Part shown: in pieces, positions 17,470-27,008 of the stretch
Position numbering within the stretch: the stretch's first letter is position 1
Layout: every line of letters begins with the position of its first letter
Notes under the pieces: generated by a model
The model's input: the letters and a program-made list of their open reading frames with translations, nothing else
Told to the model about the DNA's origin: nothing
Database searches by the model: none
Made by a program: the position numbers and the translations under genes
Assembly (NCBI GenBank): GCA_900768185.1
Contig: CAAGCB010000002.1
Span: 72,793-136,792, forward strand
Direction: 5' to 3'
Origin: Alphaproteobacteria bacterium
GTDB lineage: Bacteria; Pseudomonadota; Alphaproteobacteria; CAAGCB01; CAG-977
DNA: 64,000 bases

Positions 17470-18231
17470 ATGATTGTCAAACAGGATTTTTTCTTTTCTT
17501 TCGCGGGTGAAAACAGACGCCTGCACATTTATCTGCCTGACGATTACGACGTGTCGGACGAACGCTATCCCGTGATGTATATGTTTGACGGACACAATCT
17601 GTTTTTCGATTCCGACGCCACTTACGGCAAAAGCTGGGGGCTGAAATCGTTTCTGGACGGTTGGGAAAAGAAAATCATCGTTGTCGGATTGGAATGTTCG
17701 CACACGGGCAACAATCGTTTGCGGGAATATTGTCCGTATCATTGGGATTCTTTCGTCGGACCGATTGACGGCACCGGACGCGAAACGATGGATTGGATTG
17801 TCGGGGACGTGAAACCCTATGTCGACCGCCGTTTCAGAACATGGGCGCATCGCGAGGCGACGGGAATCGGCGGCAGTTCGATGGGCGGGCTGATGGCGCT
17901 GTACGCGGCGGTTTGTTATAACGGCGTTTTTTCAAAAGCCGCTTGCGTGTCTTCCGCCATTTCGTTTTGCGGACGCGAATTGCGCGCCGCGATCGCCGGA
18001 CACGATTTGAATCCGGATACCAAAGTGTTTCTGAGCTGGGGAAGCGCCGAAAACGGTTCTCCGCGCGGCAAAGCGATTGCGAACGCGTGCAACAAATCCG
18101 TCAACGACCGCCTGTACGCCAAAGGCGTTCAACCGTATATGTACCGCCAAATCGGCGGCAGACATTGCGAAGCCGATTGGGAAAGGCAGGTGCCGCTGTT
18201 TATGAATTGGTTGTGGCTGAACCGCGGTTAA
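17470..18231 (+). CDS. Alpha/beta-hydrolase, putative esterase (Esterase D/enterochelin-esterase-like)
   Basis: A 253-residue cytosolic hydrolase (no signal peptide). Start MIVKQDFFF is chosen because AAGGGGG lies just upstream. Features in order: RRLHIYLPDDYD, YPVMYMFDGHNLF (oxyanion-side loop), nucleophile elbow GIGGSSMGGLMALYAA (~137-152), acid-loop region FLSWGSAENGS and a C-terminal histidine in GGRHCEADW. This matches PF00756-type esterases acting on acyl esters or S-formylglutathione; the substrate is unknown. It stands alone after the RND terminator and converges on the ABC-F gene with 3 bases between. Confidence 0.85.
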   Translation: MIVKQDFFFSFAGENRRLHIYLPDDYDVSDERYPVMYMFDGHNLFFDSDATYGKSWGLKSFLDGWEKKIIVVGLECSHTGNNRLREYCPYHWDSFVGPIDGTGRETMDWIVGDVKPYVDRRFRTWAHREATGIGGSSMGGLMALYAAVCYNGVFSKAACVSSAISFCGRELRAAIAGHDLNPDTKVFLSWGSAENGSPRGKAIANACNKSVNDRLYAKGVQPYMYRQIGGRHCEADWERQVPLFMNWLWLNRG

Positions 18232-18234
18232 GGA

Positions 18235-20058
18235 CTATTTTGCCGTTTCCTGCGCCAGCATTTCCAGCTCCAGCCAGCGGTTTTCCTTTTCGTCCAGTTC
18301 CGATTTCGCTTTTTCCAGTTCCGCCGCGCTTTTTTCAAATTCGGCGGGTGATTTCGCGTAAAAATCCGGACGCGCCAGTTTTTCTTCCAGCGTTTTTATT
18401 TTGCTTTCCAAAGCGGCGATTTCATCGGGCAACATTTCCAGTTGCCGCTTGTCTTTGTACGACAGACGCGGGGCGGCGGGGGATTTTTCTTTTTTAGGGG
18501 CGGAGGGAGCGGTTTTTCCCCGTGTTTTTTTAGCGGCTTCTGCGGCTTTTTGCTCTTTTTCTTTTAATTTTCGCATCAAATCGGAACACGAATCGACATA
18601 TTCGACGACTTTGCCGTCGCCCGCCATATACAGCAGCGATGTCGCCGTGTTATCCAGAAAATCGCGGTCGTGACTGACAATCAGAACGGTTCCTTTGTAA
18701 GCTTCCAGCGCGTCCCGCAACAGATCCAGCGTGTCCATGTCCAGATCGTTCGTCGGTTCGTCCAGCACCAGAAAGTTTGACGGTTTCGCCAGATCGCGCG
18801 CCAGCAACAGGCGGTTTTTTTCTCCGCCGGACAGAACGGAAACGGGCGTGTCGGCTTGGGCGGGGAAAAACAGAAATTCTTTCAGATATGAATAAACGGA
18901 TTTCGGTTCGCCCTTGACGAACACATGGTCGCCGCCGTCGGGGCAAAGCGTTTGTTTCAGCGATTTCGTCAAATCCAGTCGGTCGCGGTGCTGATCGAAA
19001 TAGACTTCCTGTACGGTTTTGGATACGCGTACGCGTCCCGCATCCGGTTTTAAACGTCCCGTCAACATTTTGATCAGCGTCGTTTTGCCGACGCCGTTCG
19101 CGCCGACGACGCCGATTTTGTTGCCCTGCATGACGCGCAGGGTGAAATCATCGACAATCACGCGGTCGCCGAAGGATTTTGATATGTTCTTCGCGTCAAC
19201 GATCAATTTCGATTGCACGGAACCGTCGTCGATATTAAAGTCTACCGTTCCGGTTTTCTTTATTTGTTCCTTGCGTTCATTACGCAAATCGAACAAACGG
19301 TGCAGACGTCCCTGATTGCGTCGCCGCCGCGCGGTGACGCCTTTGCGCAACCATTCGGTTTCGGCGTCGATTTTTTTGTTCAAGCGTCGGCGTTCGGCGT
19401 CTTCCTGTTCATAGACGGCGTCGCGCCAGTCTTCAAACGCGTCGAAACCTTTGTTCAGTGTCCGGACGATACCTCGGTCAAGCCATAAAATTCCGTCGCA
19501 GACATGTTTTAAAAACGCGCGGTCGTGGCTGACGACAATCAGCGCGCCCGCGAATTTCGCCAAAGCGTCCTCCAACTTTTCAATCGTCGCAATGTCCAGA
19601 TGGTTGGTCGGTTCGTCCAGCAGCAGAATGTCGGGATCGTTCACCAAAGCGCGGGCGAGGGCGGCTTTTTTTCTTTCCCCGCCGGACGCCGTTTTCGGAT
19701 CGGCGGCGGCGTTGATTTCCAGCCGTTCGATCAATATGTCGGCTTTGTAGGATAAATCCGCCCCGCTTTCGCCCAGTCCCGACAAAACGGCGTCGCGCAA
19801 CGTGGCAAACCGCGACAGGTCGTCGTCCTGCGCCATATAGGAAACGACGGTTCCGGGCTGCAAAAACGATTCGCCGTCGTCGGGGGCTGTTTCGCCCGCG
19901 ATGACCTTCATCAACGTCGATTTGCCCGATCCGTTGCGTCCGACCAGACAATATTTGCGCCCTTTGTTCAGATACAGCTCCAAATCCGTGAACAGCGGAT
20001 GTTCGCCGAATTGCAGACGGGCGTTTTGCAGAGTGTAGATCGGGGCGTCAAAGTCCAT
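18235..20058 (-). CDS. uup: ABC-F ATPase, Uup type
   Basis: A 607-residue protein with two ABC cassettes and no membrane domain. First cassette: VGRNGSGKSTLMK (Walker A), SGGERKKAALARAL (signature), LLLDEPTNHLD (Walker B). Second: VGANGVGKTTLIK, LSGGEKNRLLLARDL, LVLDEPTNDLD. A linker of charged helices joins them. The C-terminal ~130 residues are a Lys/Glu coiled coil, the Uup hallmark. Uup-class ABC-F proteins act on ribosomes or branched DNA. It overlaps the preceding ppk2 gene by 11 bases, so it is co-translated with the polyphosphate genes. Confidence 0.93.
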   Translation of the reverse strand: MDFDAPIYTLQNARLQFGEHPLFTDLELYLNKGRKYCLVGRNGSGKSTLMKVIAGETAPDDGESFLQPGTVVSYMAQDDDLSRFATLRDAVLSGLGESGADLSYKADILIERLEINAAADPKTASGGERKKAALARALVNDPDILLLDEPTNHLDIATIEKLEDALAKFAGALIVVSHDRAFLKHVCDGILWLDRGIVRTLNKGFDAFEDWRDAVYEQEDAERRRLNKKIDAETEWLRKGVTARRRRNQGRLHRLFDLRNERKEQIKKTGTVDFNIDDGSVQSKLIVDAKNISKSFGDRVIVDDFTLRVMQGNKIGVVGANGVGKTTLIKMLTGRLKPDAGRVRVSKTVQEVYFDQHRDRLDLTKSLKQTLCPDGGDHVFVKGEPKSVYSYLKEFLFFPAQADTPVSVLSGGEKNRLLLARDLAKPSNFLVLDEPTNDLDMDTLDLLRDALEAYKGTVLIVSHDRDFLDNTATSLLYMAGDGKVVEYVDSCSDLMRKLKEKEQKAAEAAKKTRGKTAPSAPKKEKSPAAPRLSYKDKRQLEMLPDEIAALESKIKTLEEKLARPDFYAKSPAEFEKSAAELEKAKSELDEKENRWLELEMLAQETAK

Positions 20059-21628
20059 TTTTGTCTTTTTTCTTTTTGTCTTTGTTTTTCTTTTGTTTAT
20101 CGGCTGATTTTACGGGCGCGGGCGGCGGAACGTCGTCTTTGGTTTCGTAATCCAGTATTTTTTCCAAATGTTCGCATAACAGGCGCATAGCTTGGATTCT
20201 GCCGTATTTTTTGTTGTTGTCGGGGACGACGAACCACGGCGCGCGTTTGGTGTTCGTTTTTTTCAGCATGTCGTCGAACGCTTCGTCGTACTGATCCCAT
20301 TTTTCGCGGTTCCGCCAGTCTTCGCCGCCGATTTTCCATTTTTTATAGGACGTTTCCTCGCGCGCTTTGAACCGTTCCAGCTGTTCGTCAGCCGAAATAT
20401 ACAGCAGAAACTTGACGACGATGTTACGCCCGTCCGTCAGTTGTTTTTCAAAGCGGTTGATTTCGTCGTAAGCGCGTTTCCATTCGGCGTCCGTCGCGAA
20501 ATGTTCGATGCGTTCGACCAAAACGCGCCCGTACCAGGTGCGATCAAACACGGTCAGCAGTTTCTGGTTCGTCAGGCGCGTCCAGAACCGCCACAGAAAG
20601 TTGTGGTTCAGTTCTTCTTTGGTCGGGGCGGCGATCGGAAAGATATTGCAGTCGCGCACGAAAATCGACGACGCCAGACGGCTGATGACGCCGCCTTTGC
20701 CCGACGCGTCGGGTCCCTCGAACGCCAGCACGACCTTTTTGTTGCGTTTTTTGACCTCCGTCAGCAACGCGTTCAGCCGCGCGCGCAAATAGGGCAACTG
20801 TTCGCGGTATTCTTCTTTGGACAGCGACGCGTTCATATCCAGCGATTTGACGAAATCGGGCTTTTTGGGCTTTTCGGGAGAGGCGGGCGCGATTTTTTTC
20901 TCTTTTTCCTTAGCCTTTAAGAAAGCGTCGATTTGCGTTTCCACGCGGGTGCAAAAAACGTCCAAAGCCGTTCGCAGACGTTCCGTAAAGCTGCCGGTGT
21001 CGATTTCAAACCACGGGGCGTAATCCTTGTCCGTGTAGCGAATCAGTTTTTTTGTCGCCGTTTCGAACTTTTCCGCCATGCAGCAATTTTTCCAGTCGTC
21101 GGGCATGATGCGCCATTTTTCATACGGGTCGTCGTCCAGCGCGCGCAAAAAGTCCTGCTGTTCGTTTTTGCTTTTATGAAACCAGATTTTGCAGAAAATG
21201 ACGTTGGAATCCGCCAGCATTTTTTCGAAATCGTTGCATTCGTCCAGTCGTTCGTACAATTCGTCGTCGTTGATTTTGCCGTTCGCGTGGTTGACCAGCG
21301 GGTCGGAATACCACGAACTGACGAAAATGCCCGTTGTGCCGTTCAACGGCGTGTCGCACCAATAGCGGCGAAATTCGACGGGATCGTTTCTGATGTCGCG
21401 GCGTTCGTATGCGTGCAGATCCAGCCGCCGCTGATCCAGCCAGTCGCGCAAAATGCCCAGCGCGGCGTTTTTCCCCGATCCGTTGACACCGCACAGCAAT
21501 ACGATGACGGGGACGTTCGCTTCGGCGATCTTGTCCTGCAAAGTGATCAAACGGGTGCGGATTTCCGCTTCCTCTTTGTTGGAAAAGTTCGCTTCCAATT
21601 CAATGTCGTCTTCTTCGGAATGAGCCAT
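20048..21628 (-). CDS. pap: Polyphosphate:AMP phosphotransferase, two-domain PPK2
   Basis: A 526-residue tandem PPK2 protein. Each half has a P-loop kinase core: GVNGSGKNAAL (residues ~47-57) in the N-terminal half and EGPDASGKGGVI in the C-terminal half. The second half also carries the lid and family motifs FDRTWYGRVLVERIE and YKKWKIGGEDWRNREKWDQY. Two-domain class II enzymes transfer phosphate from polyphosphate to AMP, giving ADP. In such fusions the C-terminal domain is usually the active one. It lies 2 bases after ppk1 and overlaps uup. The C terminus is Lys-rich. Confidence 0.92.
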   Translation of the reverse strand: MAHSEEDDIELEANFSNKEEAEIRTRLITLQDKIAEANVPVIVLLCGVNGSGKNAALGILRDWLDQRRLDLHAYERRDIRNDPVEFRRYWCDTPLNGTTGIFVSSWYSDPLVNHANGKINDDELYERLDECNDFEKMLADSNVIFCKIWFHKSKNEQQDFLRALDDDPYEKWRIMPDDWKNCCMAEKFETATKKLIRYTDKDYAPWFEIDTGSFTERLRTALDVFCTRVETQIDAFLKAKEKEKKIAPASPEKPKKPDFVKSLDMNASLSKEEYREQLPYLRARLNALLTEVKKRNKKVVLAFEGPDASGKGGVISRLASSIFVRDCNIFPIAAPTKEELNHNFLWRFWTRLTNQKLLTVFDRTWYGRVLVERIEHFATDAEWKRAYDEINRFEKQLTDGRNIVVKFLLYISADEQLERFKAREETSYKKWKIGGEDWRNREKWDQYDEAFDDMLKKTNTKRAPWFVVPDNNKKYGRIQAMRLLCEHLEKILDYETKDDVPPPAPVKSADKQKKNKDKKKKDKNGL

Positions 21629-21630
21629 GA

Positions 21631-23916
21631 TTATTGTTCCTTTTTGGCTTGGTTCAGGGATTTCCTGACGATTTTCTTTTGCTTTTTGACGGGCGTTTTT
21701 TTGACGGTTTTCGCGGCGGCTGTTTTTTTCGCGGCGGGTTTCGGCGCGGCAAGCGGTCGGGCGGGGTCGCGTTCTTCTTTACGGACGGCTTTTTTCTGGC
21801 GGGCGACGATATCGCGCAACTTTGCGGAACCGCGACCGGACAGGCTGGGGTGCGTCATGAAAAACTGGTGGCAGGAAAACGCTTGCGGACTTTCGGACAC
21901 GCGGGTGTAGGTCATGTCGGGGTGCAAAACCCAGCTGAGCGCTTCGTCTTTGATGTTGCCCTGCATGATCTGTCCCATGATTTGTTCGTGGACGGTTTCG
22001 TTTTCGATCGGCACCAGCGTTTCGACGCGGTGAATCGTGTTGCGCTGCATCCAGTCAGCCGAAGAAATGAAGACTTTGGCTTTGGGCGACGGCAATTTGT
22101 TGCCCGCGCCGAAACACACGATGCGCGCGTGTTCCAGAAAACGACCGATGATGCTTTTAACCTTGATGTTGTCGGAAAATCCGGGGATACCCGGACGCAG
22201 GGCGCAGATGCCGCGCACGACCAGCGTGATTTTCACGCCCGCCTGCGATGCGCGGTACAGCGCGTCGATCAGCTTGTCGTCCAGCAGCGAATTCATTTTC
22301 GCCCAAATGTTGGCGGGTTTTCCTTTTTTCGCGTATTCGATTTCCTTGTCGATCAGTTTTAACAGTTTGTCGCGCAGATTGATCGGCGCGATCGACAGTT
22401 TTTTCAAATTGTCGGGTTGCGCATATCCCGTCAGATAGTTGAAGACCAGCGCCGCGTCGTTGCATAAATCCTTGTCGCAAGTGAAAAACGACAGGTCGGT
22501 GTACAGGTTCGCGGTGATTTCGTGATAGTTGCCCGTGCCGAAATGCGCGTAACTTTTCATTTTGCCGTTTTCCTTGCGCGTCACCAGCGAAATTTTGGCG
22601 TGCGTTTTATAGTTCATCAGCCCGAAAACGACGTGAACCCCCGCCTTTTCCATGTCTTTCGCCCATTTGATATTGGCTTCTTCGTCGAAACGGGCGCGCA
22701 GTTCGACGACAGCCGTCACGTCTTTGCCCGCGCGCGCGGCGTCAATCAACGCCTTGACGATCGGCGAGTTTTTGTTCGTGCGGTAAAGCGTTTGCTTGAT
22801 GGAAACGACATCGGGGTCTTTGGCGGCTTGGCGCAGGAATTTGACGACGACCTCGAACGATTCGTAGGGGTGGTGTATCACCATGTCTTTTTTGCGGATC
22901 GCGGCGAAATGATCGCCTTTGAAATCGCGGACGCGTTCGGCGTGGCGGGCTTTGTACGGCTTGAACAGCAGATCTTTGCGGTCGGACGTGATCAGCGCCG
23001 ACAGCGACCGTACGCCGATGATGCCGTTGCGCCGAACGACGCCGAAGCTTTCGACGTCCAGTTTGTGCGTCAGATAGGCGGCAAGCTCTTGCGGCATGTC
23101 CTGATTCATGACCAAAGCGATCACGTCGCCGCGTTTTTGTTCCGCCAAAGCCGTTTCAAACTGGCTGACCAGATCTTCGGCGCGTTCGTCCACCTGCAAC
23201 AGACTGTTGCGCACGATTGAAAAAAGCCCCGAATGAACGACCCTGAAATTTGGAAAAATCGTTTCGATGAACTGCATGACGACGTCTTCCAGCGCGATAA
23301 AGCGCGCGGGGTTTTTCGTCAGGCGGATAAAACGCGGCAGTCCGGCGGGCAGGGGAATGATGGCTTTGCGTTCCGTACCGTCTTTGTCTTTCATTGAAAA
23401 AATCAGCGAATGCGACAGGTTCGCCAACCATGGGAACGGGTGCGCCTGATCCAGCGCGATCGGCGTCAAAACGGGAAAAACCGATTCTTCAAACACGGAC
23501 TTCAACGCTTTGATGTCCTGTTTGGACAGCCGGTCGCGGGAAATCAGGAAAATGTTTTCCTTTTCCAGTTCTTTTTTTAAAACGTGGAAGTATTCGTCCT
23601 GCTTTTCGCGCAGGTCGGCGACGCTTTCGTTAATGGCGTCCAACTGTTCCTGCGGCGTCAGTCCGTCGTCCGAACGCGTGTTGATGCCCGCGTAGATCTG
23701 CGCCAGAATGCCCGCGACGCGCACCATGAAAAATTCGTCCAGATTCGATCCCGAAATCGCCAGAAAGCGCAGGCGTTCCAGCAAAGGATAGCGCGTGTTC
23801 ACGGATTCTTCCAAAACGCGGCGATTGAACGCCAGCCATGACAATTCGCGGTTGAAAAAACGCGACGGCGACGTCATGGAAACGGGTTGCGAAAACACGG
23901 ACGGTTCGGACGGCAT
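21631..23916 (-). CDS. ppk1: Polyphosphate kinase 1
   Basis: A 761-residue membrane-associated enzyme reversibly making polyphosphate from ATP. Start MPSEPSVF is chosen because AAAGG lies upstream; an internal ATG (MTSPSRFF) is possible. The N-terminal domain has FFNRELSWLAFNRRVLEE. The phospholipase-D-like catalytic half contains VVELRARFDEEANIKWAKD, YKTHAKISLV, AHFGTGNYHEITANLYTD (active-site histidine region), VRGICALRPGIPG and FISSADWM. The C-terminal 60 residues form a Lys/Ala-rich basic tail beyond the usual end. First gene of ppk1-pap-uup. Confidence 0.96.
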   Translation of the reverse strand: MPSEPSVFSQPVSMTSPSRFFNRELSWLAFNRRVLEESVNTRYPLLERLRFLAISGSNLDEFFMVRVAGILAQIYAGINTRSDDGLTPQEQLDAINESVADLREKQDEYFHVLKKELEKENIFLISRDRLSKQDIKALKSVFEESVFPVLTPIALDQAHPFPWLANLSHSLIFSMKDKDGTERKAIIPLPAGLPRFIRLTKNPARFIALEDVVMQFIETIFPNFRVVHSGLFSIVRNSLLQVDERAEDLVSQFETALAEQKRGDVIALVMNQDMPQELAAYLTHKLDVESFGVVRRNGIIGVRSLSALITSDRKDLLFKPYKARHAERVRDFKGDHFAAIRKKDMVIHHPYESFEVVVKFLRQAAKDPDVVSIKQTLYRTNKNSPIVKALIDAARAGKDVTAVVELRARFDEEANIKWAKDMEKAGVHVVFGLMNYKTHAKISLVTRKENGKMKSYAHFGTGNYHEITANLYTDLSFFTCDKDLCNDAALVFNYLTGYAQPDNLKKLSIAPINLRDKLLKLIDKEIEYAKKGKPANIWAKMNSLLDDKLIDALYRASQAGVKITLVVRGICALRPGIPGFSDNIKVKSIIGRFLEHARIVCFGAGNKLPSPKAKVFISSADWMQRNTIHRVETLVPIENETVHEQIMGQIMQGNIKDEALSWVLHPDMTYTRVSESPQAFSCHQFFMTHPSLSGRGSAKLRDIVARQKKAVRKEERDPARPLAAPKPAAKKTAAAKTVKKTPVKKQKKIVRKSLNQAKKEQ

Positions 23917-24072
23917 GGCAGATGACCTTTCAAAAGACGAAAACCTTTTCATTCATAATATTTTTTCAGCCGAAAGGAAAGCACGAAAACGGGTTAGAAC
24001 GATTGAACATCTGTCTTTTGCGATGCGGATTCCGTATCCTGAAATCAATCAAACAAAACAAAAGGGGGCGTT

Positions 24073-24639
24073 ATGAAAACAACGACAAAAGCGACACGAA
24101 AAGAAACGGAAAAAAAAGAATCGCAATCCAGACACCTGTATCTGATGCGCCACGGCAAGGCACCGAAAAATAAAAAGAAAAACGACGTTTTGCGTCCGAT
24201 GAGCAAACGCGGCAGAAAAGACGTCAAAAAAATCGGCAAGTTGTTGCGCGAAAAACACGTTTCGCCCGATCTGGTGCTGTGTTCTCCCGCCGTGCGAACG
24301 TTGGAAACGCTGGAAAAATTGCGAAAAAGCTTTGATACGGCGGAAATCGTGTTTGTTGACGATTTATATATGGCTGACGCGGCGGACATGATGAACATTC
24401 TGCGCCGCACGGCAAACGACAAACGCGAGGTGCTGGTCATCGGACATAATCCGGGACTGCGTGATGTCCTGCCGCTGATCTGCGACGCGGACGCCGACGA
24501 AGCCGATTCGCACAACCATAATCTTTCCGAAGGATTTCCGACATCGGCTCTGGCGTGTTTGGAAATAGGACAAGACTGGAACAAGCTGGGATCCGAACCC
24601 GTCCGTCTGATGAATTTGATTTATTCGTCCGACCTTTAA
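24073..24639 (+). CDS. Histidine phosphatase family protein, SixA-like
   Basis: A 188-residue phosphatase divergent from ppk1, with AAGGGGG before the start. After a basic ~22-residue extension comes LYLMRHGKAP, the catalytic RHG motif. The rest of the SixA pattern follows: RPMSKRGRKDVKKIGKLL, LVLCSPAVRTLETLE and the second histidine in VLVIGHNPGL. SixA enzymes remove phosphate from phosphohistidine domains, but homologues act on varied phosphoesters. Its position beside polyphosphate genes is suggestive only. The TAA stop shares TTAA with the stop of the convergent nucleosidase. Confidence 0.87.
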   Translation: MKTTTKATRKETEKKESQSRHLYLMRHGKAPKNKKKNDVLRPMSKRGRKDVKKIGKLLREKHVSPDLVLCSPAVRTLETLEKLRKSFDTAEIVFVDDLYMADAADMMNILRRTANDKREVLVIGHNPGLRDVLPLICDADADEADSHNHNLSEGFPTSALACLEIGQDWNKLGSEPVRLMNLIYSSDL

Positions 24640-25319
24640 ATTTTTTTCAACAGATCCGACAGCGTTTGCGCCGCGATGCCGCACGCCTTGGGCGCGTTTG
24701 TTTCAAAATCGCCCATCGTGTGTCCGCGGTTGTCGGAAATCGCGCGCACGACGGTGACGGGAATGTTCCACATCGTCGCGATCTGGCAGACGGCTGCGCT
24801 TTCCATGTCGATGCAACGGGCGTTGAACTTTTCTTCCAAAAACGCTTTTTCCGCTTCTTCGGCAAAAAAGTCGACGGTCGCCAGCGTTCCCGATTCGCAG
24901 GTCGCGCCCAGCCGTTCGGGCAGGTAGGCGGTCGGCGAATACCCCGGTTTGCCCGTGAAAAACTCCGCGCCGGATTCCGTAACGTCCGTCGGACTGTACG
25001 CGTCGCCGAAACAAACGTCCCCGTGGACGACGCGGTTGGGAACAATGACGTCGAACACGTTCAAATTTTCGGCGATCGCGCCCGCCACCCCGCAGACAAA
25101 GATATGGTCGGGTTCGTACATCTGAATGATTTTTTGCGTTTTCGCCGCGGCGAACGTCTTGCCGACGCCGCAACGCGCCAGAACGACGTCCAGTCCCGCG
25201 AAATCGAATTTCTTTTCTTCAAAAACGGTTTCCAGAGTTTCGCCCAATTTGCCGAACGATTTTTCAACGGCGGAAAATTCCATGGGCATGGGACACAATA
25301 CGGTGATGACGGGCTTCAT
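24636..25319 (-). CDS. mtnN: 5'-methylthioadenosine/S-adenosylhomocysteine nucleosidase
   Basis: A 227-residue nucleoside hydrolase that frees adenine from MTA, SAH or 5'-deoxyadenosine. The N terminus (VITVLCPMPMEFSAVEKSF) holds the catalytic glutamate region. CGVGKTFAAA and CGVAGAI are the phosphorylase-fold loops. RCIDMESAAVCQIATMWNIP is the substrate-ribose motif, and VRAISDNRG carries the catalytic aspartate. Length is typical. Monocistronic and divergent from the dCMP deaminase gene. Confidence 0.9.
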   Translation of the reverse strand: MKPVITVLCPMPMEFSAVEKSFGKLGETLETVFEEKKFDFAGLDVVLARCGVGKTFAAAKTQKIIQMYEPDHIFVCGVAGAIAENLNVFDVIVPNRVVHGDVCFGDAYSPTDVTESGAEFFTGKPGYSPTAYLPERLGATCESGTLATVDFFAEEAEKAFLEEKFNARCIDMESAAVCQIATMWNIPVTVVRAISDNRGHTMGDFETNAPKACGIAAQTLSDLLKKI

Positions 25320-25442
25320 AAAACGACCTTTCGATACGAAAAACTGACGACAACATAACGGGTGAAAACGGTTTTGTTAAGCCTTTTTCAGTAAAAACAA
25401 TCCATAATATCCCTTAATCTTTAAAACGCGGGAGGTTTTTTT

Positions 25443-25880
25443 ATGGATAAATGGCAGAAAAGATTTTTCGATTTGGCGCGTCTGGTCGCCACTTGGTCCA
25501 AAGACCCGTCATCGCAGGTCGGCGCGGTGATCGTTGACGATAAAAAGCGGATCGTTTCCGTCGGTTTCAACGGCTTGCCCATCGGAGTGGAGGACACGAA
25601 AGAACGGTTGGAAAACCGCGAAATCAAGTACGAATTGATCGTTCATGCCGAAGCCAACGCCATTCTGACCGCGCCGAAATCGGTCGCGGGCTGTACGATT
25701 TACGTCTATCCGTATCTGCCGTGTTCCCGATGCGCGGGCGCGATTATTCAATCCGGCATCAAACGCGTTGTCGTCGAAGATCGCCCCATACCCGAACGCT
25801 GGCAGGCGAATTTCGAACTGGCGAAACGGATTTTGACCGAAGCGGGCGTCGAGATTGATATCGTCCCCGTTGACGAATAA
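25443..25880 (+). CDS. Deoxycytidylate (dCMP) deaminase
   Basis: A 145-residue zinc hydrolase of the CDA fold converting dCMP to dUMP for dTTP synthesis. The zinc site is complete: HAEANAI (His ligand and catalytic Glu) and PCSRCAGAI (two Cys ligands). DPSSQVGAVIVDDKKRIVSVGFNGLP is the typical N-terminal strand pair of ComEB-like dCMP deaminases. A good RBS (GGAGG) precedes the start. Followed by a bidirectional terminator. Other CDA-family deaminases are possible but less likely. Confidence 0.9.
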   Translation: MDKWQKRFFDLARLVATWSKDPSSQVGAVIVDDKKRIVSVGFNGLPIGVEDTKERLENREIKYELIVHAEANAILTAPKSVAGCTIYVYPYLPCSRCAGAIIQSGIKRVVVEDRPIPERWQANFELAKRILTEAGVEIDIVPVDE

Positions 25881-25926
25881 AAAAGGCTGCAAGCCCGACA
25901 ATCGGAAAAAGGCGTTTTCGGTGAAA

Positions 25927-25960
25927 AAAATCCCCTTCGCGTAAAAGCAAAGGGGATTTT
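25927..25960. terminator. Bidirectional terminator
   Basis: AAAATCCCCTT (25927-25937) pairs with AAGGGGATTTT (25950-25960). It serves the plus-strand deaminase gene and, 23 bases from its stop, the minus-strand PPIase gene. Confidence 0.85.
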
Positions 25961-25982
25961 AATCGCCGTGAAGCGCGCGTTT

Positions 25983-26825
25983 TTATTTCGCGACGACTTT
26001 CCCGTTTTCAAACTTGACGGGCGTTTTGACGATTTTCGCTTTTTTACGCAGTTTCGTCATGGCTTCGTCAATGGTTTTCGTTGCCTGCGCCTGCATCAGT
26101 TCTTTTTCGACATCTTCGTATTTGGGCGGTTCCGCCAAACGGCGCGGACCGGCTTTGATCACATGATAGCCGAATTTCGTTTTGACGGGTTTTTTGGAAA
26201 TTTCGCCCTCTTTCATGGCGAAAGCCGCTTCGGAAAATTCGGGCACCATCAATTCGCGCGAGAAATATCCCAATTCCCCGCCTTCGATTTTGTTAATGGA
26301 TTTTTCGTTGGCGAGCTGGGCGAAGTCGGCGCCTTTTTCCAGCTGTTTAATCACGTCCAAAGCCTCTTTTTCCGTTTTCAGCAAAATATGGGCGGCGGAC
26401 ATTTCTTCTTGCGGGGGGTTATCCTTTTTGTATTTTGCGTACAAAGCTTCCAGATTTTCCTTGGTTTGTTCCTTTTTCGCCAGACGTTCCAGATAGAACC
26501 GCGCCAGTATTGATTTTTCGATGTCGCGCATCGTTTTTTTAAATTCGTCGGAATCCTGCACTTTGGCGGCGCGCGCGGCGGCGGTGACGATGTCGAGATC
26601 AATCATATTGTCCAGCAAAGCTTCGTACACGCTTTCCAGCGGCAGAGCTTCCAGTTGCGGGTTGGCGGCACGCACGGTTTCGACGTCGCCGATCGTGATC
26701 TTGTTGCCGTCGACCGTTGCGACGACCAAATCCGTCGTGACGGTTTTTGCTTTGTTTTTCGCCGCCTGCGCGGGCATGGCGACACACAGGGCGACCAAAG
26801 CCGTCGTGATAGCTTTCATTGACAT
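25983..26825 (-). CDS. Periplasmic parvulin-type peptidyl-prolyl isomerase
   Basis: A 280-residue exported foldase. The signal peptide is residues 1-21 (ALVALCVAMPAQA, Ala-x-Ala site). An N-terminal helical SurA-like region follows. The parvulin domain runs ~140-235, with SAAHILLKTEKEALDVIKQL, GGELGYFSRELMVPEF and TKFGYHVIKAGPRR. AAAGG lies 8 bases upstream of the first ATG; the second ATG (MKAITT) is 6 bases on. It lies divergent from secA, a layout repeated in alphaproteobacteria, which fits a role in folding secreted proteins. Outer-membrane-protein clients are inferred. Confidence 0.92.
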   Translation of the reverse strand: MSMKAITTALVALCVAMPAQAAKNKAKTVTTDLVVATVDGNKITIGDVETVRAANPQLEALPLESVYEALLDNMIDLDIVTAAARAAKVQDSDEFKKTMRDIEKSILARFYLERLAKKEQTKENLEALYAKYKKDNPPQEEMSAAHILLKTEKEALDVIKQLEKGADFAQLANEKSINKIEGGELGYFSRELMVPEFSEAAFAMKEGEISKKPVKTKFGYHVIKAGPRRLAEPPKYEDVEKELMQAQATKTIDEAMTKLRKKAKIVKTPVKFENGKVVAK

Positions 26826-26942
26826 GAATTACACCTTTCAATGTTGTTTTGAATGTCAGCGGCATCATACCATTTTTCCGCGCCGCGTAAAACGTAATTT
26901 TCCGAAACGGTCACATCTTTTCGGTTTTGCGGCACTGAAAGA

Positions 26943-26971
26943 TTGACACGACGGGCGTTGTGGGCTTAACT
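26943..26971 (+). promoter_or_regulatory. Candidate sigma-70 promoter of secA
   Basis: A perfect TTGACA (26943-26948), a 17-base spacer and TTAACT (26966-26971), about 38 bases before the secA start. The -35 is a consensus match; the -10 matches 3/6. Confidence 0.55.
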
Positions 26972-27008
26972 TGTTTGATTTTCATATTTTATTTAAAGAG
27001 GATTCACG

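Noticed and set aside
26826..26940. Possible tRNA or small RNA between the PPIase gene and the secA promoter
   Set aside because: No cloverleaf or T-loop consensus could be formed by eye.
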